Below, in pieces: positions 32,404-43,696 of a stretch of 64,000 bases of DNA (positions are counted from its first letter, which is position 1; every line of letters begins with the position of its first letter). The notes beneath the pieces were generated by a model that searched no databases, was not told the DNA's origin, and saw only the letters and a list, made by a program, of their open reading frames with translations. The DNA is from Dendrocalamus latiflorus (lineage: Eukaryota > Streptophyta > Magnoliopsida > Poales > Poaceae). The stretch is from NCBI GenBank assembly GCA_017311315.1, contig CM029666.1:34172749-34236748 (forward strand), in the 5' to 3' direction. The translations under genes were made by a program, and so were the position numbers.

Positions 32404-33773
32404 ATGGGCAATTTTATCTGCTGTGTTGAAGTTGAGCAATCTACGGTGGCCATCAGAGAGCAGTTTGGGAAGTTCGATGGAGTGCTTGAGCCAGGGTGCC
32501 ATTTCGTGCCCTGGTTCCTCGGACTACAGGCGCGCGGCCCCCTCTCGCTCAGGCTGCGCCAACTGGACGTGCGCTGCGAAACCAAGACCAAGGTGAATTG
32601 AATCTCTGTCTCTCTCTCTCTAACCTTCCAGACGCTAAGTGAGGTGTTTGTTGAGGTCTGAACTCTGAACTGCTCCCCCCTCCTCTCTGAAGGACAATGT
32701 GTTTGTGAATGTTGTTGCGTCTGTTCAGTACCGGGCTCTGGCCGGCAAGGCAAGCGACGCGTTCTACAAACTGACTAACACCAGGTCCCAGATCCAGGCT
32801 TACGTCTTTGATGGTAGGGGCCTCTTTTTGTGGCAACAATTCGTTGTTTCTTCCTGTCATACTGCCACTAATATCAGTTTTGCTATTGCACAGGTGACTG
32901 AAATTTTTTTATGTTTCAGTCACCTGAAATTGCACTCTTAATGAACTAAAATTGCAGTCCCCTAAAAAAACAGCTGCAACTTTAGGTGATTCAGAGTGCA
33001 ACTTCAGGTGACCTGAAATTGAACTCTCAATCAACTAAAATTGCAGCCCCCTCTGAAAAAACATGTGCAACTTCAGGTGATTCAAAGTGCAACTTTAGAT
33101 GACTGAAAGATAAAAAAATTTCAGTCGCCTGTGCAATAGTCTATCCCAACTAATATATATTCTGTCTTTCTAATGGCTACATGGCTTTAATGCTTTTATG
33201 TTGGCAGTGATCAGGGCGAGCATACCGAAGCTCACCCTGGACGAGGTGTTCGAGCAGAAGAACGGGATCGCCAAGGCCGTGGAGGAGGAGCTCGACAAGG
33301 CCATGTCCATGTACGGCTACGAGATCGTGCAGACGCTCATCGTGGACATCGAGCCTGACGAGCACGTCAAGCGGGCCATGAACGAAATCAACGCGGCGGC
33401 GAGGCTGAGGGTGGCGGCCAACGAGAAGGCGGAGGCAGACAAGATCATCCAGATCAGGCGCGCCGAGGGCGAGGCAGAGGCCAAGTACCTCTCCGGCCTA
33501 GGCGTCGCCCGCCAGCGCCAGGCCATCGTCGACGGGCTCAGGGACAGCGTGCTCGGCTTCTCCGTCAACGTGCCCGGGACCACCGCCAAGGACGTCATGG
33601 ACATGGTGCTCATCACCCAGTACTTCGACACCATGAAGGAGATCGGCGCCTCGTCCAAGTCCTCCTCGGTGTTCATCCCCCACGGGCCTGGCGCCGTGCG
33701 CGACGTCGCTGCGCAGATCCGCGACGGGCTGCTCCAGGCCGGCCAGCCTGCTGCTGCTGCTCATCATCCATAG
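32404..33773 (+). CDS. HIR: hypersensitive-induced reaction (HIR) protein
   Basis: Three coding exons: 32404-32592, 32693-32813 and 33208-33773 (TAG), with GT/AG introns. Together they give 291 residues, the usual HIR length. The start MGNFICC has Gly2 and Cys6/7, suitable for N-myristoylation and palmitoylation, so the protein is expected at the plasma membrane. The SPFH/band 7 domain covers about residues 5-190 (VEQSTVAIREQFGKFDGVLE, LDVRCETKTKDNVFV, YGYEIVQTLIVDIEPD). A helical region (INAAARLRVAANEKAEADK) and the conserved end (VPGTTAKDVMDMVLITQYFD, SSVFIPHGPGAV) follow. HIR proteins oligomerise in membrane microdomains and take part in plant hypersensitive cell death. All frames are intact; exon 3 is GC-rich, as usual in grasses. 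The paralogue number is not assigned. Confidence 0.93.
32883..33139. mobile_element. foldback MITE in HIR intron 2
   Basis: Ends CTATTGCACAGGTGACTGAA and the inverse TTCAGTCGCCTGTGCAATAG, with a possible TA target duplication inside the terminal CTA/TAG. The interior is two ~100-bp direct copies of a block with GAAATTG(C/A)ACTCT...AACTAAAATTGCAG. Non-coding. It makes up over half of the 394-bp intron but leaves both splice sites alone. Confidence 0.7.
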
Positions 33774-34330
33774 TCACTCAGTGGTTGCAATTTGCAAAGC
33801 TCTTGCAGGATACAGACTATGTGCACTGTTTGGGTTGTCTACTGTCTCTCAGTGTGTTGTGTAATGGTAAGTTGGTAATTATAGGTATCTAAATCTTGGA
33901 ATGATGCGCAGAAGTGCTTTGGACTCTCGCATGCCTGACATCAGCTACCCATATGCCATGCATAAATTTGGAATACAAACTCTGCTACTGTTGATCTCTA
34001 AAATTGTTGCAGATTAAGCATATGTTTGGACTTTGGAACACAAGAATTTTGCAGAAACAGTGTAATTCATATGGATAAATCATGCAAATCCTTGTTCCAA
34101 GTTTTACTTTTGGTTCTTAAATCAGAAACTGATTTTTTTTGTTTCTTTTCTTTCCATCCATTTACTCCTAAGGAAGCCTGGAAACACGATAGTAGCATAT
34201 ATGCCAGTATACTGTGTGCCACAATAAACAACTCTCCAAACAATGTGAATTTCGTAAGCATACTGCGAGGAGGCACATATATATTAGAGTTCAGATGATC
34301 CTGAAACGTCAAGTGCATGAATGGAAATCA
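33774..34330. other. HIR 3' UTR and downstream flank
   Basis: Moderately AT-rich sequence after the HIR stop, presumed 3' UTR for the first few hundred bases. Nothing else recognised. Confidence 0.4.
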
Positions 34331-34574
34331 GGAAATCAACGAATGAACATTGAGGTGAACACAAAGGAATCGCCATCATCTTTTAAAGACGAAGGAAAGC
34401 CGGCCTCTGTCAGGAATAAACCATGCCATGGGTGTTGTCCATGCGTGCGGGTCGAGTTCAGGTATGTGCGCGGGCGCCGGCGCGGTGGCGCGGCGTGGCG
34501 CACGTGCATGCAGGCTAGCTGCGGCACTAGTTTTGGGTCAGGTTCCCAGTCGTGTGTGTCCTGGAGTCTAGTTC

Positions 34575-34950
34575 GAGTCGGTTGTTAGGATCGAGTCGTA
34601 GAGTTGTTGGAGTAGTGGTGTGCGTGGCGCCGATTCGCACGGTGGAAGCCGCGTCGTCCGGATGAGCAAGTGGCTCACGGTGTTGCTGCGCGAGTCCGGC
34701 GGATCATGGCGCGAAGGCCGGCATGGAGGCAAGCTCCGTGGCATGTCCTTGTCTATAAGTAGCCCTGTACTACTCCATGTTTCCTGACCCAAGTCCAGTG
34801 AATAAAGTAGCCAAGATACAGGCGAGTTCGTCACCGTTGCGGCGTTCGTCGTCGGAAAACAGTGTGTCTACTGTGCTTCTTCTATCTCTCGCCAAGAGCG
34901 TTGGTGTGTGTGTGTTTGAGTGGTTCCTGGGCGGAGCCAACAGCCTCCAG
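34575..34950 (+). mobile_element. LTR-like fragment
   Basis: TGTTAGGATCG or TGTTGGAGTAG could be LTR starts (34580, 34605). A TATA-like GTCTATAAGTAGCCC at 34751 is followed by a short leader with AATAAAGT near 34801. The pattern resembles a copia-type LTR, but there is no PBS, partner or target duplication. Confidence 0.3.
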
Positions 34951-35731
34951 AGCGATCCGCGGGCTTCGCATCCAATCGCCCCATGACGTGTGCATAGCCC
35001 TTGGGTCGCGCCGCGTGGCCCTTGTGCCTGCACCGGCCGCTCTGCTCCCACCGTCTGCTCGGCTGATGTAGCCATCCCGCGAGATCGCTCCCGTGCTCTC
35101 TGCCTCCTTTATCCTTTTGCGGCCATGCCTCCAGTACCGTCCTGCGCTTTGCTCCGCATGGGTCCAGCTGCTCCTGCGCGCGCCGAGCTGCTTAGGTGCA
35201 ACCCCCCTCGCTCGCCCTCTCCGTCCTCCGCGCTGCCCTGCCGAGGTACCGTGCCCTACATTTGGTCTATTCGTTTTGGTTTTTGCCCGGTTTATTGCTT
35301 ACCGGTTCCCTTCTTTCCCTTTCCTCCTGCTTTGTTCGATCTCTCCTAGCCGTCGGCCTTGCTCTTCCCGTCGATTGTTCCCGCTGCGAAGGTCGCGCCC
35401 ATGTTTTGTTCGTTTCATTGTCGGCGCTGCCCCACAAGGATACCATTGCTAACCGAGTTTCCCTCCGCCTCGTCCGCTACCACCGCCGGATTCGGGTTCC
35501 GCGTCCCTCTATCTTCCTCCAGCTCGCCGACGTCGGTGTCCACGAGTAGCATGACGTTGGCGCTAGATCCACCACCCCCGACCCTGTCCCCAACACCATC
35601 TTTCCCCCGACCTGTGAGGCAGTCAAGGCAGAGGCGTCGTGGCCGGCAACAGGCAGTGGTGGTGCTGCATGCCAGGATGGCTCTGTTCTGAATCGGCGCC
35701 TCGCCGGCCTCCTCGGCTTCTCCATCTCTGG
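34951..35731 (+). other. GC-rich gene-fragment-like sequence, unrecognised
   Basis: Long overlapping open frames and a TTTGGTCTATTCG-type leader give it the look of a 5' UTR and first exon. From about 35568 one frame reads PDPVPNTIFPPTCEAV then LNRRLAGLLGFSISG up to the copia junction at 35732. I do not know the protein. It may be another piece of the fragment mosaic seen beyond 43.6 kb. Confidence 0.35.
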
Positions 35732-37589
35732 CATCCCAAAGTTGTTTGGCATTAGTGAAGTTGACATAGACGTCAAACAAGCGGTTAGACAGGATGGCAA
35801 GTAAACGGGCTAAGACTGCATTATTAGCTTCTTCCCATTTCATCGTTTCAGGGATCCCCAGCGGAAACGCCGGCGGATTTGAAATGATCCAGAAGAGCTT
35901 AAGGTCAGTCAGCCAAAGTTTTGCCTTCGCCTGCCAGCGCTTGAAATTGACTCCGTCAAAACCTTCTGGTTTTACGACATCAGATGAGGAAGCCATTTCT
36001 TTATATATTGGTTTTCTGGATTGTTGTAAATATTGCGGTATAAGCATATTTCTATATTTAATTCCAGCCAAAACAATAACATAAAGGACATATTTCCAGC
36101 ATAATAAGAATGACATAAATTGCATATAAAAATGGAATTCTATCTTGCCATTCATATTCAAACATATATTCAATGAATATAACATCATCACTGCTGAAAA
36201 TAACAATGTGCAGAACAGTCCTAAGAACAATGAAACAACTAAATCTAGCATATGACAAATTAATTGTTCCATTATTGCTCTCAGAACAGAGTTGCTCAAG
36301 ATCTGAAATCTTGGCCTTCTCATGCCTATGTCATATCTATTCATGAATGATCTTTTGATTAAGACCAGAATTTGAGCTCTAAAGGTTTTCCAACTGGCAG
36401 AACCCAGGACAAATGAAATCTAATCTGAATATCAGTTTTAAATGTTCACATGCAAAGATATACAGCACAGTACTGTCTCAGATTTCTGGACAATGAGCAG
36501 TAAGCTATTACAGTTCACAGGCAAGACTGAAATGACATAAAAGATATTACTGCACAAAAGTAATCTGATCTAAACTGAACTGTATAGAACCTACTGCATA
36601 ATCAACAGATTCAATTGCATGTTAACACTTCTCCTCAACAGATATACAACTAGCTGTGGATCTGTCAGTAGTATCACACAAATAGAGCTCAAACTAATTC
36701 TTTAATCTAGATCACAAATCAGATTATGACAAGTTCATCACAGAGCATATGTGTACCGAGCCAACAAACATGCACAGCTACCCTCAAATACTTGAATCAA
36801 CTTACAGATCAAGAGTAGCAGCCGAACATGCAAGGAAACAAATATACTCACAAACCAGACGGTACTCAAAACCGCCCAGGGGCAATCAAGTCGAAGAAGT
36901 ACTCAATAAAATAGGGCAAGGCACGATGAAATCGTTGTCCCAGAAAACCAATGCCCCCCACAAACCGAGTAGGGAGATAGTCACCGGAGATACAATGCCC
37001 TTTCTTCCCGTCCGCCGAAGCCAACAGGTAGTCGAGGTAGGGGATTTGCCGCACAAGCCACAAGCCACAAGAGTATTCCGGCCAAGAACACTCAAGCACA
37101 ACTCAAATCTCACGGTGAATCTCTCGGTTCAAGTCCAAATCAAAACCCTAGCCACGGGTTAAGCCCCACGGCAGTCGACGGAGCACAAACAGCCGGCCAA
37201 CCGTCCAAGAACCCGAGGTCACCACCGGAGAAATGAGAGAGAGAAGGGGAGAGAACTTACTGGATTTTCACCGTGCCGAAGAGAGGAGAGAGCCCGAGCT
37301 TTATAGTGGAGCGGAGAGGAGGGGAACGGCGGGCTGCGGTGCGGCTGGCGCCGAAACGCCCGCGCCGACGCCGCCTCCGTCGCCATCGCCCCCCATGACC
37401 CGGCCGCCGCCATCGCCCGAGAGGATCGCCAGATCCTCATGAAGCGGAACCGCCCGCACCGGCGCTCGGGGGAGGAGACGAAGTCTCCTCCCTTACCTCT
37501 TCAATCGGTCCACCGACAGGTGGACCCCACCGGCACATTTTTTTTCCCTTCAATTGGGAAATTCCCAAAATGCCCTCGGTTATACAACA
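35732..37589 (-). mobile_element. truncated tandem copy of the copia LTR, leader and gag start
   Basis: This matches 41722-43579 base for base at a constant offset of 5990, with about twenty differences counted by eye. It holds an LTR (from 37589 downward on the minus strand), the leader and the gag start (ATG at 35996), and stops abruptly within gag. The LTR here also serves as the 3' LTR of the complete element at 37590-43579, because a purine tract (GGTGGGGAC on the minus strand) abuts it at 37590. The order LTR-internal-LTR-truncated internal is a tandem array typical of unequal recombination. Confidence 0.85.
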
Positions 37590-38122
37590 GTCCCCACCAA
37601 TTTCTCAATTGATAACTGATACTCAAAGTCTTGTTTAATATACAGCTATTCGACGATGGGTACCTTTCGAGTTTGAACCCAAAGCCTAGCGACAAGGACT
37701 ACGACTCTGCACAAACAAAGGAGGACTATACGTTGATCCAATGCCTTGGTGTGAGAGTTTTCGCCCAAGTCACATTCTGTACTGGGCGGCTTGCCCTTTC
37801 CCTCTCGGGTTGGGATGTTCCGATCATGTCCCCGTATCTAGCTCATGAATGCTCAAGAAAGTATACCCTCAACTTTCTTTGATCGCGACCTCACGATCTC
37901 ACTCACGTAGGTGAATTCTTCTAGGAATCCTGTAGGACGATTCCCAAAGTCATATAGACATCGAATTCATTAAGAGCTAATGATCAACCTTCCATACAGT
38001 AAGAGCACTGCAGCTAATGGGACCCGTTAGATGTGCTCTCTAATCTCACTCAGTTTGTTGTCCTAGAGCCTAGTTCACGGGATCTCCGATCTCCTAGGAT
38101 AGGTTACCACCAATGCGAGCCT

Positions 38123-41100
38123 TTATACGGGTATAAGCCCCATTCCCTGTGACGCTGCTTGGATGGCCTTCCGCGCCAATCCTTTAGTGAAAGGATCTGC
38201 CAAGTTCCTTTCAGACTGGATGTATTCTACAGAAATAGCACCCGTCTCTCTGGCATGCCTTACCGACTTAAGTCGGTGCTTTATATGTTTTGAAGACTTC
38301 ATATTGTCCTTCCTACTCTTCGCCTTAACCAGAACGGTTTGGTTATCGCAGTAGGTACGTATTGCTGGAACAGGTTTTTCCAGCACAGGCAGGTCAGAAA
38401 GGAGTTCTCGAATCCATTCTGCCTCTACAGCTGCTGAATCAAGAGTTACCAATTCAGCCTCCATGGTGGACCGTGTAAGAATAGTCTGTTTCGAAGACTT
38501 CCACGACACGGCCCCACCTGCTAGAGTGAATACATAACCACTCGTAGCCTTCATGTCATCCGAGTCACTGATCCAGTTAGCATTACTGAATCCTTCCAAA
38601 ACTGCCGGGTGACCAGAATAGTGTATTCCCAAATTAGGATTTCCCTTCAAGTATCTTAGTACTCTTTCTAGTGCTATCCAATGATCATCTCCTGGATTGG
38701 ACGTATAACAACTCAATCTGCATACAGCATATGAGATGTCTGGCCTCGTTGCACTAGTTAAGTACATCAGGGATCCTATGATCTGAGAATATTTAAGTTG
38801 ATCCTTCCCATGTCCGGTGTTCTTATGTAGCTTTGCATTTGGATCATAGGGTGTAGCTGCTGGCTTACAGTCCAAAAACCCAAATCTGGTAAGGACTTTA
38901 TCCACATAATGGGATTGTGAAAGTGTAATCCCATTCTCACCCTTTATAAGCTTAATGTTTAAAATAACATCAGCTTCACCCAGATCTTTCATATCAAAAT
39001 TCTGAGAAAGGAAAGACTTTGTGCTATTGATTACATCCATGTTGGTCCCAAAAAGCAATATGTCATCTACGTAAAGACATAGAATGACACCTTCGTCCCC
39101 GTTAAACCGATAGTAGACACATTTATCGGCTTCGTTTACACAAAAGCCGACCGACGTCAACGTATTATCGAATTTCTCATGCCATTGCTTAGGAGCTTGC
39201 TTTAGACCATACAGAGATTTAATCAACCGACATACATTCCTTTCTTGCCCCTCAACCACAAATCCTTCAGGTTGCTGCATATAAATCTCCTCATCCAGCT
39301 CACCGTTAAGGAAAGCGGTCTTTACATCCATTTGATGTACTTGGAGTTTATATGCCGCAGCTAGTGCTAAAAGCACTCGAATTGTGGGTAAACGAGCCAC
39401 AGGAGAGTATGTATCAAAATAGTCTTCTCCTTCTTTTTGCATAAAACCTTTAGCCACTAACCGGGTCTTGTACTTTTCAATAGTACCATCAGGTCTACGC
39501 TTTCTTTTAAAGATCCATTTGCAACCTACTGGCTTACAACCAGGCGGGAGGTCTGTAATTTCCCAAGTTCCGTTAGCTATGATGGAATTCATCTCACTAC
39601 GGACTGCCTCCTTCCAATAATCCACATCCGGAGATGCGTATGCCTCTGAAAGGGTTCGTGGTTCATCATCCACGACATAGGTGACAAAGTCATCGCCAAG
39701 TGACTTTTCGGTCCTCTGTCTCTTACTCCTTCTCAACTCCAGCTCTGGATCGGTGTTATCCACACTAGGAAGAATAGAGAGATCATCTTCACCGATGTGT
39801 CCACTGTCATCATTCGGTCTCATAGGAAACACATGCTCAAAGAATGTCGCATCACGAGACTCCATCACTATATTAGTAGCGATGTCACTCACCTCGGATT
39901 TGACTACTAAAAATCTATAAGCCGTGCTATTAATAGCATATCCTAGAAAGACACAATCAACGGTCTTAGGACCAAGCTTCCTTTTCTTCGGCAACGGCAC
40001 ATGCACTTTTGCAAGGCATCCCCACGTTCGAAGATATGATAAGTTGGGTTTTCTTCCCTTCCATCCTTCATAGGGTGTTTCCTCCTGATTGCGAGGCGGG
40101 ACCCTATTCAGGACATAGTTAGCTGTGAGAACTGCCTCACCCCACCAATAGTCCAGCATACCCGAACTCTGAAGCATGGCGTTAACCAAGTCACAAAGAG
40201 TTCGGTTCTTTCTTTCGGCTATTCCATTAGATTGGGGTGAGTAAGGTGGAGTAACTTCGTGAATTATTCCACTTTCTTCACAGAATTGGGAGAACTCATG
40301 TGAGACGTACTCACCGCCTCGATCCGACCTTAACCGTTTAATTTTCTTTTCTAGTTGATTTTCAACTTCAGCTTTGTAGATTTTAAAGTATTCAAGTGCT
40401 TCATCTTTCGACTTAAGTAAATAAATATAACAAAACTTAGTCGCATCATCTATGAGAGTTAAGAAATATCTTTTGCCACCTTTAGTTAATATTCCATTCA
40501 TCTCACATAGATCAGAATGGACTAGTTCAAGTGGTGAAGTGCTCCGCCCTTCAATGCTATGAAAAGGTTTTCGGGGCTGCTTAGCTTGCACACACACTTC
40601 GCACTTTGAACCTTTCTCATAATTATAGCTTGGAATTAAACTCATCTTACTTAACCACAAAATGGCTTCAAAATTAACATGACACAACCGTGAATGCCAA
40701 ATATCATGAACTTTATTGCAATGGGAAACATTATAAATGTTTACATTATTCAAATCAAGAATGGATAAGCGGAACATGCCTCCGCTATCATAGCCTTTGC
40801 CCACAAAATTACCAAACTTGGTCAAAATGACCTTATTTGATTCAAACACAAGCTTTATTCCTTGCCTACATAACATTGACCCGCTAAGGAGATTGCGCGT
40901 CATCGCAGACACGTACAGCACGTCTCTAAGGATGAGTGTTTTGCCCGAAGTGAGCTTCAGGCAAACCTGTCCAATCCCACGTACTATCGCGGCGGCTCCA
41001 TTTCCCATTATGACGGATCCACCACCTTCACCCTGAAATGAAGAAAAACAAGATCGGTCAGCACATATATGTCTAGTAGCACCTGTATCAATCCACCAAT

Positions 41101-41986
41101 CAATAGATGGATTTGCCATAAAGGCCATAGGTACGTACTCTTCCGAGCTGGTGCTAGCCAGCGCGACATGAACCTCAGCCTTTCGGTTCTTATGCTGACC
41201 CGGGGATGGACCCCTGCCCTTCCGATTGCGGCAATGATTGGCCTTATGGCCAGCCTCGCCACAAACAAAGCAGACGATGTCCTCCTTCTTCTTCTTCTTC
41301 ATTTTCTTAGGCTGTAGCTTGACTTGGGGCTGATTCTTGAACTTGGGTTTCCCAGAGCCTCCAGCATTCTTGACTTGAACTTGATGAGCGTGGACTTGAG
41401 CCTTCCCTGTACCGTCACCAGCCCTAGCACGTTCTTCGACATTTATAGCTGCTGACAACTCATTGAGTGTCAAGCGCTCCTTCATATGTCGTCGTGCAGT
41501 CACAAAGTCACGCCATGATGGCGGTAACTTGGCCAGAATGACGTTTACTTGAAATTTCTCTGGCAGGGCGCAGTCGTACTGACTCAAGTCACGTACATGG
41601 AGTTGAAGCTCATGGAGCTGCTCCATCACCGACCGCCCCTCTACCATCTTGTAGTTCAAGTAATTTGCTGTAATAAAGGACTCATTTCCATTATCTCCCT
41701 CGGAGTATTTCTCCTCGAGCTCATCCCAAAGTTGTTTGGCATTAGTGAAGTTGACATAGACGTCAAACAAGCGGTTAGACAGGATGGCAAGTAAACGGGC
41801 TAAGACTGCATTATTAGCTTCTTCCCATTTCATCGTTTCAGGGATCCCCAGCGGAAACGCCGGCGGATTTGAAATGATCCAGAAGAGCTTAAGGTCAGTC
41901 AGCCAAAGTTTTGCCTTCGCCTGCCAGCGCTTGAAATTGACTCCATCAAAACCTTCAGGTTTTACGACATCAGATGAGGAAGCCAT
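38123..41986 (-). CDS. Ty1-copia gag-pol polyprotein
   Basis: One frame without stops. I place the start at MASSSDVV (ATG 41986), although the frame stays open upstream to 42334. Counting from the upstream end (add 116 to the MASSSD numbering): UBN2-type gag (~120-330), zinc knuckle CFVCGEAGHKANHC (~355-368), aspartic protease WWIDTGATRHI (~413), GAG-pre-integrase HSRLCHVNFE (~543), integrase with D in HSDLCE, D in LIDDATKF and E in GIAERKNRTL (~610-703), reverse transcriptase with LYVDDILLFG (~1088), RNase H (to 1403). All catalytic signatures are intact, so the copy may have been mobile recently. It encodes the enzymes that copy and integrate the element; it is not a host gene. Confidence 0.93.
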   Translation of the reverse strand: MASSSDVVKPEGFDGVNFKRWQAKAKLWLTDLKLFWIISNPPAFPLGIPETMKWEEANNAVLARLLAILSNRLFDVYVNFTNAKQLWDELEEKYSEGDNGNESFITANYLNYKMVEGRSVMEQLHELQLHVRDLSQYDCALPEKFQVNVILAKLPPSWRDFVTARRHMKERLTLNELSAAINVEERARAGDGTGKAQVHAHQVQVKNAGGSGKPKFKNQPQVKLQPKKMKKKKKEDIVCFVCGEAGHKANHCRNRKGRGPSPGQHKNRKAEVHVALASTSSEEYVPMAFMANPSIDWWIDTGATRHICADRSCFSSFQGEGGGSVIMGNGAAAIVRGIGQVCLKLTSGKTLILRDVLYVSAMTRNLLSGSMLCRQGIKLVFESNKVILTKFGNFVGKGYDSGGMFRLSILDLNNVNIYNVSHCNKVHDIWHSRLCHVNFEAILWLSKMSLIPSYNYEKGSKCEVCVQAKQPRKPFHSIEGRSTSPLELVHSDLCEMNGILTKGGKRYFLTLIDDATKFCYIYLLKSKDEALEYFKIYKAEVENQLEKKIKRLRSDRGGEYVSHEFSQFCEESGIIHEVTPPYSPQSNGIAERKNRTLCDLVNAMLQSSGMLDYWWGEAVLTANYVLNRVPPRNQEETPYEGWKGRKPNLSYLRTWGCLAKVHVPLPKKRKLGPKTVDCVFLGYAINSTAYRFLVVKSEVSDIATNIVMESRDATFFEHVFPMRPNDDSGHIGEDDLSILPSVDNTDPELELRRSKRQRTEKSLGDDFVTYVVDDEPRTLSEAYASPDVDYWKEAVRSEMNSIIANGTWEITDLPPGCKPVGCKWIFKRKRRPDGTIEKYKTRLVAKGFMQKEGEDYFDTYSPVARLPTIRVLLALAAAYKLQVHQMDVKTAFLNGELDEEIYMQQPEGFVVEGQERNVCRLIKSLYGLKQAPKQWHEKFDNTLTSVGFCVNEADKCVYYRFNGDEGVILCLYVDDILLFGTNMDVINSTKSFLSQNFDMKDLGEADVILNIKLIKGENGITLSQSHYVDKVLTRFGFLDCKPAATPYDPNAKLHKNTGHGKDQLKYSQIIGSLMYLTSATRPDISYAVCRLSCYTSNPGDDHWIALERVLRYLKGNPNLGIHYSGHPAVLEGFSNANWISDSDDMKATSGYVFTLAGGAVSWKSSKQTILTRSTMEAELVTLDSAAVEAEWIRELLSDLPVLEKPVPAIRTYCDNQTVLVKAKSRKDNMKSSKHIKHRLKSVRHARETGAISVEYIQSERNLADPFTKGLARKAIQAASQGMGLIPV

Positions 41987-42334
41987 TTCTTTATATATTG
42001 GTTTTCTGGATTGTTGTAAATATTGCGGTATAAGCATATTTCTATATTTAATTCCAGCCAAAACAATAACATAAAGGACATATTTCCAGCATAATAAGAA
42101 TGACATAAATTGCATATAAAAATGGAATTCTATCTTGCCATTCATATTCAAACATATATTCAATGAATATAACATCATCACTGCTGAAAATAACAATGTG
42201 CAGAACAGTCCTAAGAACAATGAAACAACTAAATCTAGCATATGACAAATTAATTGTTCCATTATTGCTCTCAGAACAGAGTTGCTCAAGATCTGAAATC
42301 TTGGCCTTCTCATGCCTATGTCATATCTATTCAT
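41987..42334 (-). other. open leader upstream of gag with hydrophobic segments
   Basis: The polyprotein frame is open for 116 codons before MASSSD, from a possible ATG at 42334. The translation has two or three hydrophobic runs (LDLVVSLFLGLFCTLLFSA, LLCWKYVLYVIVLAG). The same frame is preserved in the tandem copy (36344-35997). It is AT-rich leader sequence, so the openness may be chance. Confidence 0.35.
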
Positions 42335-43696
42335 GAATGATCTTTTGATTAAGACCAGAATTTGAGCTCTAAAGGCTTTCCAACTGGCAGAACCCAGGAC
42401 AAATGAAATCTAATCTGAATATCAGTTTTAAATGTTCACATGCAAAGATATACAGCACAGTACTGTCTCAGATTTCTGGACAATGAGCAGTAAGCTATTA
42501 CAGTTCACAGGCAAGACTGAAATGACATAAAAGATATTACTGCACAAAAGTAATCTGATCTAAACTGAACTGTATAGAACCTACTGCATAATCAACAGAT
42601 TCAATTGCATGTTAACACTTCTCCTCAACAGATATACAACTAGCTGTGGATCTGTCAGTAGTATCACACAAATAGAGCTCAAACTAATTCTTTAATCTAG
42701 ATCACAAATCAGATTATGACAAGTTCATCACAGAGCATATGTGTACCGAGCCAACAAACATGCACAGCTACCCTCAAATACTTGAATCAACTTACAGATC
42801 AAGAGTAGCAGCCGAACATGAAAGGAAACAAATATACTCACAAATCAGACGGTACTCAAAACCGCCCAGGAGCAATCAAGTCGAAGATGTACTCAATAAA
42901 ATAGGGCAAGGCACGATGAAATCGCTGTCCCAGAAAACCAATGCCCCCCACAAACCGAGTAGGGAGATAGTCGCCGGAGATACAATGCCCTTTCTTCCCG
43001 TCCGCCGAAGCCAACAGGTAGTCGAGGTAGGGGATTTGCCGCACAAGACACAAGCCACAAGAGTATTCCGGCCAAGAACACTCAAGCACAACTCAAATCT
43101 CACGGTGAATCTCTCGGTTCAAGTCCAAATCAAAACCCTAGCCACGGGTCAAGCCCCACGGCAGTCGGCGGAGCACAAACAGCCGGCCAACCGTCCAAGA
43201 ACCCGAGGTCACCACCGGAGAAATGAGAGAGAGGAGGGGAGAGAGCTTACTGGATTTTCACCGTGCCGAAGAGAGGAGAGAGCCCGAGCTTTATAGCGGA
43301 GCGGAGAGGAGGGGAACGGCGGGCTGCGGTGCGGCTGGCGCCGAAATGCCCGCGCCGACGCCGCCTCCGTCGCCATCGCCCCCCACGACCCGGCCGCCGC
43401 CATCGCCCGAGAGGATCGCCAGATCCGCATGAAGCGGAACCGCCCGCACCGGCGCTCGGGGGAGGAGACGAAGTCTCCTCCCTTACCTCTTCAATCGGTC
43501 CACCGACAGGTGGGCCCCACCGGCACATTTTTTTTCCCTTCAATTGGGAAATTCCCATAATGCCCTCGGTTATACAACACAAATGCCCGGGTTGTTTGCT
43601 TGCTGCACGCCTACTGCATTCCGTGAGGTCGGCGGTGGTTTGTCACCGACCCTGGGGTTTTATTGATCTGATGGCACATGTGCTCAACTTATGCAG

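Larger units (their letters stand above)
37590..43579 (-). mobile_element. Ty1-copia element with intact polyprotein frame (5' LTR and internal region)
   Basis: On the minus strand: the LTR starts TGTTGTATAACC at 43579, with a TATA box CCGCTATAAAGC (~43300-43289). A long AT-rich leader and the polyprotein (stop at 38123) follow, then ~530 bp of 3' sequence and a purine tract at 37590. The inner LTR end was not fixed: no TGGTATCAGAGC site is visible, but the drop in copy-to-copy divergence below about 42830 suggests an LTR of ~750 bp. The base pairs next to 43579 cannot be matched to a target duplication because the other flank is the truncated tandem copy. Confidence 0.9.

Noticed and set aside
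35415..36344. 309-aa minus-strand frame starting like the copia leader
   Set aside because: It is the truncated copia leader and gag start running by chance into unrelated antisense sequence; not a real fusion gene.
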